Under the pieces are notes generated by a model. The model was not told the origin of the DNA. It saw nothing but the letters and a program-made list of their open reading frames with translations, and ran no database searches. Shown here piece by piece: positions 60,801-64,000 of a stretch of 64,000 nucleotides of DNA. The stretch's first letter is position 1; every line of letters starts with the position of its first letter. The position numbers and the translations under genes were made by a program. Source of the stretch: Capsaspora owczarzaki ATCC 30864 (lineage: Eukaryota > Opisthokonta > Filasterea); NCBI RefSeq assembly GCF_000151315.2, contig NW_011887292.1, forward strand, positions 971,534 to 1,035,533, given 5' to 3'.

Positions 60801-60810
60801 TGAGGCATAA
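57803..60810 (+). CDS. Crinkler-like P-loop NTPase protein
   Basis: Exons 57803-57946, 58165-58314, 58458-58578 and 58661-60810 sum to 2565 bases (854 residues) in one frame. The first 140 residues are charged and low complexity (Lys/Arg/Asp/Glu-rich, KRIRVEKKS; DDDADNDKDDEES). A conserved FVNRHESL element then leads to a Walker A loop (FGSGKTSF, about 58800-58823), a second helix set (LIDMTHFNRLSEMY) and a Walker B-like HFDEMG (about 59109-59126). Next comes a sensor-like strand with FWSDFLAPLLNLDNVYIVCSGKS. This is the pattern of the NTPase region of Crinkler (CRN/CR-toxin) proteins of oomycetes, chytrids and protists. The last 250 residues (VVEWMGK, LWIGVACKHF) could be a nuclease-like fold, but I cannot show catalytic residues. 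No signal peptide. Intact, so probably functional in this organism. Confidence 0.7.
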
Positions 60811-61113
60811 TCATTGCAGTTTTTGTCAACCGACAACGACTTTGCGAGGTCATGAAGCTCAGTTGCGGGTTGGCGAGTCCTTGCGTGCTTTGACCTATCC
60901 CACCCATATACAGTACTGACAATCATCGGTTTCGAAATTATGTTCACTCGAGGACGTTGGCTCAGTCACCTGCCACGCAAACAAGAATGTAGATCTACAC
61001 AATGTACTGGACAAGCACATTGGGGTTTAAAAGTACTTTCAGCGCTGAGAAAAGAAAAAGGCAAAAATAGTTTAATAAAATGCTGAGCCGTCTGGGTCGA
61101 GACTGTCGTCAAA
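60811..61113. other. Convergent intergenic with candidate poly(A) signal
   Basis: 303 bases between two stop codons. AATAAA at 61074-61079 (+) could serve the Crinkler-like gene; otherwise nothing recognised. Confidence 0.5.
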
Positions 61114-63963
61114 TCAGTGAAACCACGCCACCAGCCGTTCAACGAAGGCAACATAGAGCGGGGCTTGAGTGGCATGCAGGACGATTGGGATGGCCACGAT
61201 AACGGCAACCACGACTCCGCCGAGAAACAGGAGCCAAGGAATCTCCGGAATGGGATACTCGGACACGTCGTGGTGCAGCGGGAGGATTTTTCCGTCCGTG
61301 AGGAAGACGCCATCGGGATAGGGCTCAAACCGGCTGCCCTTCTCGAGCGGTTTAGGGATGAGACGGAGTGCTGCGTGATGCAGAAAACAACGGCAAGACT
61401 GAGGTGAGTGGCTGACGGAAACTTTCGAAAGCACCCCATGACGCAAAACCCCAAAAAGCAAAAGTTACTTTGTTCGTAGGTCAGTTGCAGCAATTGCAGA
61501 GCACCCTTCACCTTTTGCCAGTGAGGCAAGTGGTCGAATGCATAGCACACGGCCTCGCTATCTCCGCGAAGGACAAAGTGTTCCGGTGGGAGCACGAGTT
61601 GCTTTGTTTGCAATAGATACTGTCCGGGGGAGCACGAGGAGGAGAGATCAAAGCAAGGAGACGGGTTAGCTTGAGCGAAAGAACAATTAACACGAACAAG
61701 AACGGCCACCCCCAAATTTTTTTTTTTCAAAAACCCTTCTTTGCCAGCGGCAAACTCACCTGGGGGATGTGTGGGTTGAACTCGACGGCTTTGTGAATGG
61801 CATCCAAGGCCATCATGATGTCGGCCGACAGCCCGCGTGCGGACAAATCGGTATTCAGCAAATCGGTTTTCGACGCCACTTCCTGCACGCGCAGCAGCGC
61901 GGCGGTGTAGAATAGGAGGGCCGACTTTTCCATGACCACTAACAGACAAAAAGTTTGTGTTAAGGATGTACGAAAGCATGGGGGGGGGGAAAATGAGCAC
62001 GAGAGCAGAGTTGGAATCAACAGCAACGTAAATCCCAAAACCAAAAACCGAACCTTCGTATTTCTCCAGCGTCTTTTGGACTTCATCGTACTGGCCAAGG
62101 AGGAGCAGCAGCTCAATCAAGTTGGACTGGACGTTGAGGTGGCTGCGGGCGACGGCTGGATGCATGACGAGCAGTTCTCGAAAGATTGCTGCAGCCTCCT
62201 TGTACTTGCCAAGCTTTCTGGAACACATGCCAAGGCGACGCTTGGCAAAAATATAGGGCCTCGTTTCGGGACCTATGCCATGGGGAGACAAATAGCAACG
62301 CAACAGTCAGCACACGATGCGGCAGAATGCAAACGGAGCACTGCTGCAACAACAAAGACGACTCACGAATCCAAAACTCGGCACCATGGTCTTGAAAGTA
62401 GTGTGGACTCAATCGCCGCAAATAGCCCTCCGAAAGCTGGACAGCCTTGAAGAGCATGGCTTCAGCTTCGACGACGGTTTGGGCGTCTTCCTCCGCAAGA
62501 AGAATCCAGGCCGTGGAGCAGCTATTGAACGCAACGCACAAAAAGCGACAAACAACAGGGATGCACATCAAACACTCAGGTCCGTCAGTATACAAATGGG
62601 AGGCAGACGAACGAAGGATTTGGTGTGGACTGACTGTGGAGCAATAGCGACTGCTTCTTTGGCAAACTGAATACGGGCTGGAGTGCTCTGATCCTTCCAG
62701 GCACTTGTCATGTCTGCAGGCAGACCAAGAAATGCAGACAGAGGGTTGCGATGAGCACACGGGCACAAGTATCTTTGCAATTGAATAAGCATTGCCGTAC
62801 GCTGTTGAGCTGCTTCAATCAGTGGATCTTTCAAGACATTGGGCTCGACTGAAAACATGACCTACGTGCAGGCGGAGCGCAAGGTTGGCGAAACATGCGC
62901 AGAACTCAATGCAATGCAAAACAACAAAAGGGCGAGTTTTTTTTTTTCTTGCTTTCGTACCGTCTGGTCCTTATCCGTCAAGGACATGTCGTAAGTCGTG
63001 AGAGGTTGCACGCGCTCCTTCCTGTGATAACTGCATTTTCAAACGATCGCAATGAGCTTCAGGAGCCACAGCGAGGGACGGTTGGGTTGAGCTTGAAAGT
63101 TGATTTTCTCACCGATTGCACTCTGCGCCGCGAAGTAACAGCATGGGATTTGGAATAATCTTGCACATGACGGTAGCCTGATGCGGTGATTTGCCAAACC
63201 ACCCCAAGCCAAGAGAGTGCATGTTAGACGGCGGATCACAAGCATGTCCAAAGCTCCAAATTATTCTGACCTTGGGAGCCCCGTTCGCCGATCGCGTCGC
63301 ACCTGCGGGCCAATAGCGGGAAATTCTGCAACCGGCACAAAATACACACAGCGGGTGAGAGAGAGAGAGAGAGACCAGGAGCGATATTTGCATGCTGCGA
63401 AACCGATGGACCCGCTCAGAACCTTACACCTCAAACCCAAGCAATGCCAGGAACAGCATGACGACCGTCATCGCGACGGAAATGTACAGCTGGGTTGTCA
63501 TGGCGGACGGGTGCCAGTTGTCGATGACAAAGGCCGGCGTGGCAGGCAGGATCCAGCGCACGACGGCGCTCAGCATGAAGCTCGTGCGTTCGCCAATGTG
63601 CTGCAGCACTTCGATCGCCATGGTCGCGTCCGTGTCCAAGTCGGCGTCGCGGTTGGGCGATGCTTGGCGCTCGGCGGATTTGCCACCACCACCGCCACCA
63701 GCAGCAGTAGTAGTCGTAGTCGTAGTAGTAGAGCCGGAAGCAGCAGCAGCAGCGGAGGTCGCCAGCGTTGAGGCGTCCGACGCGCCTGCCACAAGTTTGT
63801 CGGCCGCAGGGAGGCGCTGATGAGCGCTGTTCTGAGCCATCTGGAGCGTTGGTTGCAGGTGCTCGAGCGCGGTTGTGGATGGGACGAGTTGCACCGTGAT
63901 GACGAGCATGGCGGCTGCCAGCATGGCCAGCAGCACAGTGACGAGCAACGGAACGCGTCCCAT
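61114..63963 (-). CDS. ST7: ST7 family membrane protein
   Basis: Starts at 63963 (MGRVPLLVTVLLAMLAAAMLVI; an upstream in-frame Met at 63993 is possible) and ends TGA 61114-61116 (VAFVERLVAWFH), in about nine exons. Helices at the N terminus (first 22 residues; MTTQLYISVAMTVVMLFLALLGF) precede the family's soluble core. Core blocks are CPCAHRNPLSAFLGLP, STAWILLAEEDAQTVVEAEAMLFKAVQLSE and RRLGMCSRKLGKYKEAAAIFREL (TPR-like). They continue with LIELLLLLGQYDEVQKTLEKYE, ALDAIHKAVEFNPHIPQYLLQ and RGDSEAVCYAFDHLPHWQKVKGALQLL. A C-terminal membrane segment (WLLFLGGVVVAVIVAIPIVL) closes it. ST7 is a conserved metazoan protein, deleted or rearranged in some tumours; its molecular role is not settled. 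A Thr/Gly-rich insert sits near 63760-63680. The gene is near the right edge and appears complete. Confidence 0.88.
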
Positions 63964-64000
63964 TTCGCAGCGACGTAACCAGCACACACACACTCACACA

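Noticed and set aside
1-64000. CRISPR arrays, operons, ribosome-binding sites
   Set aside because: Spliceosomal introns in nearly every gene and opisthokont gene content show a eukaryotic nuclear genome; no spaced direct repeats of CRISPR type were seen.

Overview
The window is nuclear DNA from an intron-rich, gene-dense eukaryote. Eighteen protein-coding genes sit in 64 kb, most with several introns of about 60-150 bases. They have GT-AG borders, T-rich intron interiors and codon-exact joins. The gene set is opisthokont in character: MAN2C1-type mannosidase, PDRG1, RAD1, UPF3, a Tuba/DNMBP-type SH3-DH-BAR protein, Ras, a PB1-containing MEK5-type kinase, a Sec24-like COPII protein, RasGEF, APH1, NOC3, three-repeat Myb, CNOT4 and ST7. 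ST7, MEK5 and Tuba together point to a unicellular holozoan (a Capsaspora-like filasterean is my best guess, not proven). No transposon, rRNA, tRNA or CRISPR array was found.

Layout. 1-3009 is the 3' part of a cytosolic alpha-mannosidase. 3241-4065 (-) is PDRG1, which shares a 150-base divergent promoter with 4216-9268 (+), a five-part fusion of SCP2 sterol carrier, FYVE finger, two membrane segments, ABC1/UbiB kinase and serine beta-lactamase-like domain. RAD1 (9402-11086) and UPF3 (11284-13275) follow on +. The Tuba-like GEF (13429-18588) and a kelch protein (19881-22770) are on -. 24-42 kb is rich in signalling genes: Ras (+), MEK5-like kinase (-), a double-ubiquitin-like/vWA/CAAX protein (+), a Sec24-like protein (-), a RasGEF with five talin-head-like ubiquitin folds (+), and the gamma-secretase subunit APH1 (-). 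The right third holds NOC3 (-), Myb (+), CNOT4 (-), a Crinkler-like P-loop protein (+) and ST7 (-).

The most unusual items are the two novel multidomain fusions, the double-Ubl/vWA protein with a prenylation motif, the Crinkler-like NTPase, and a Myb gene whose start codon appears to be split by its first intron. That Myb intron holds three E2F-like sites. A 10-base E2F-type motif (TTTTCCCGCC) also occurs inside introns of RAD1, the kelch gene and Ras. Gene models were assembled by hand from splice signals and reading-frame continuity. For the ABC1 fusion, RAD1, Ras, the Ubl-vWA gene, RasGEF, Myb and the Crinkler-like gene the summed exon lengths are exact multiples of three.
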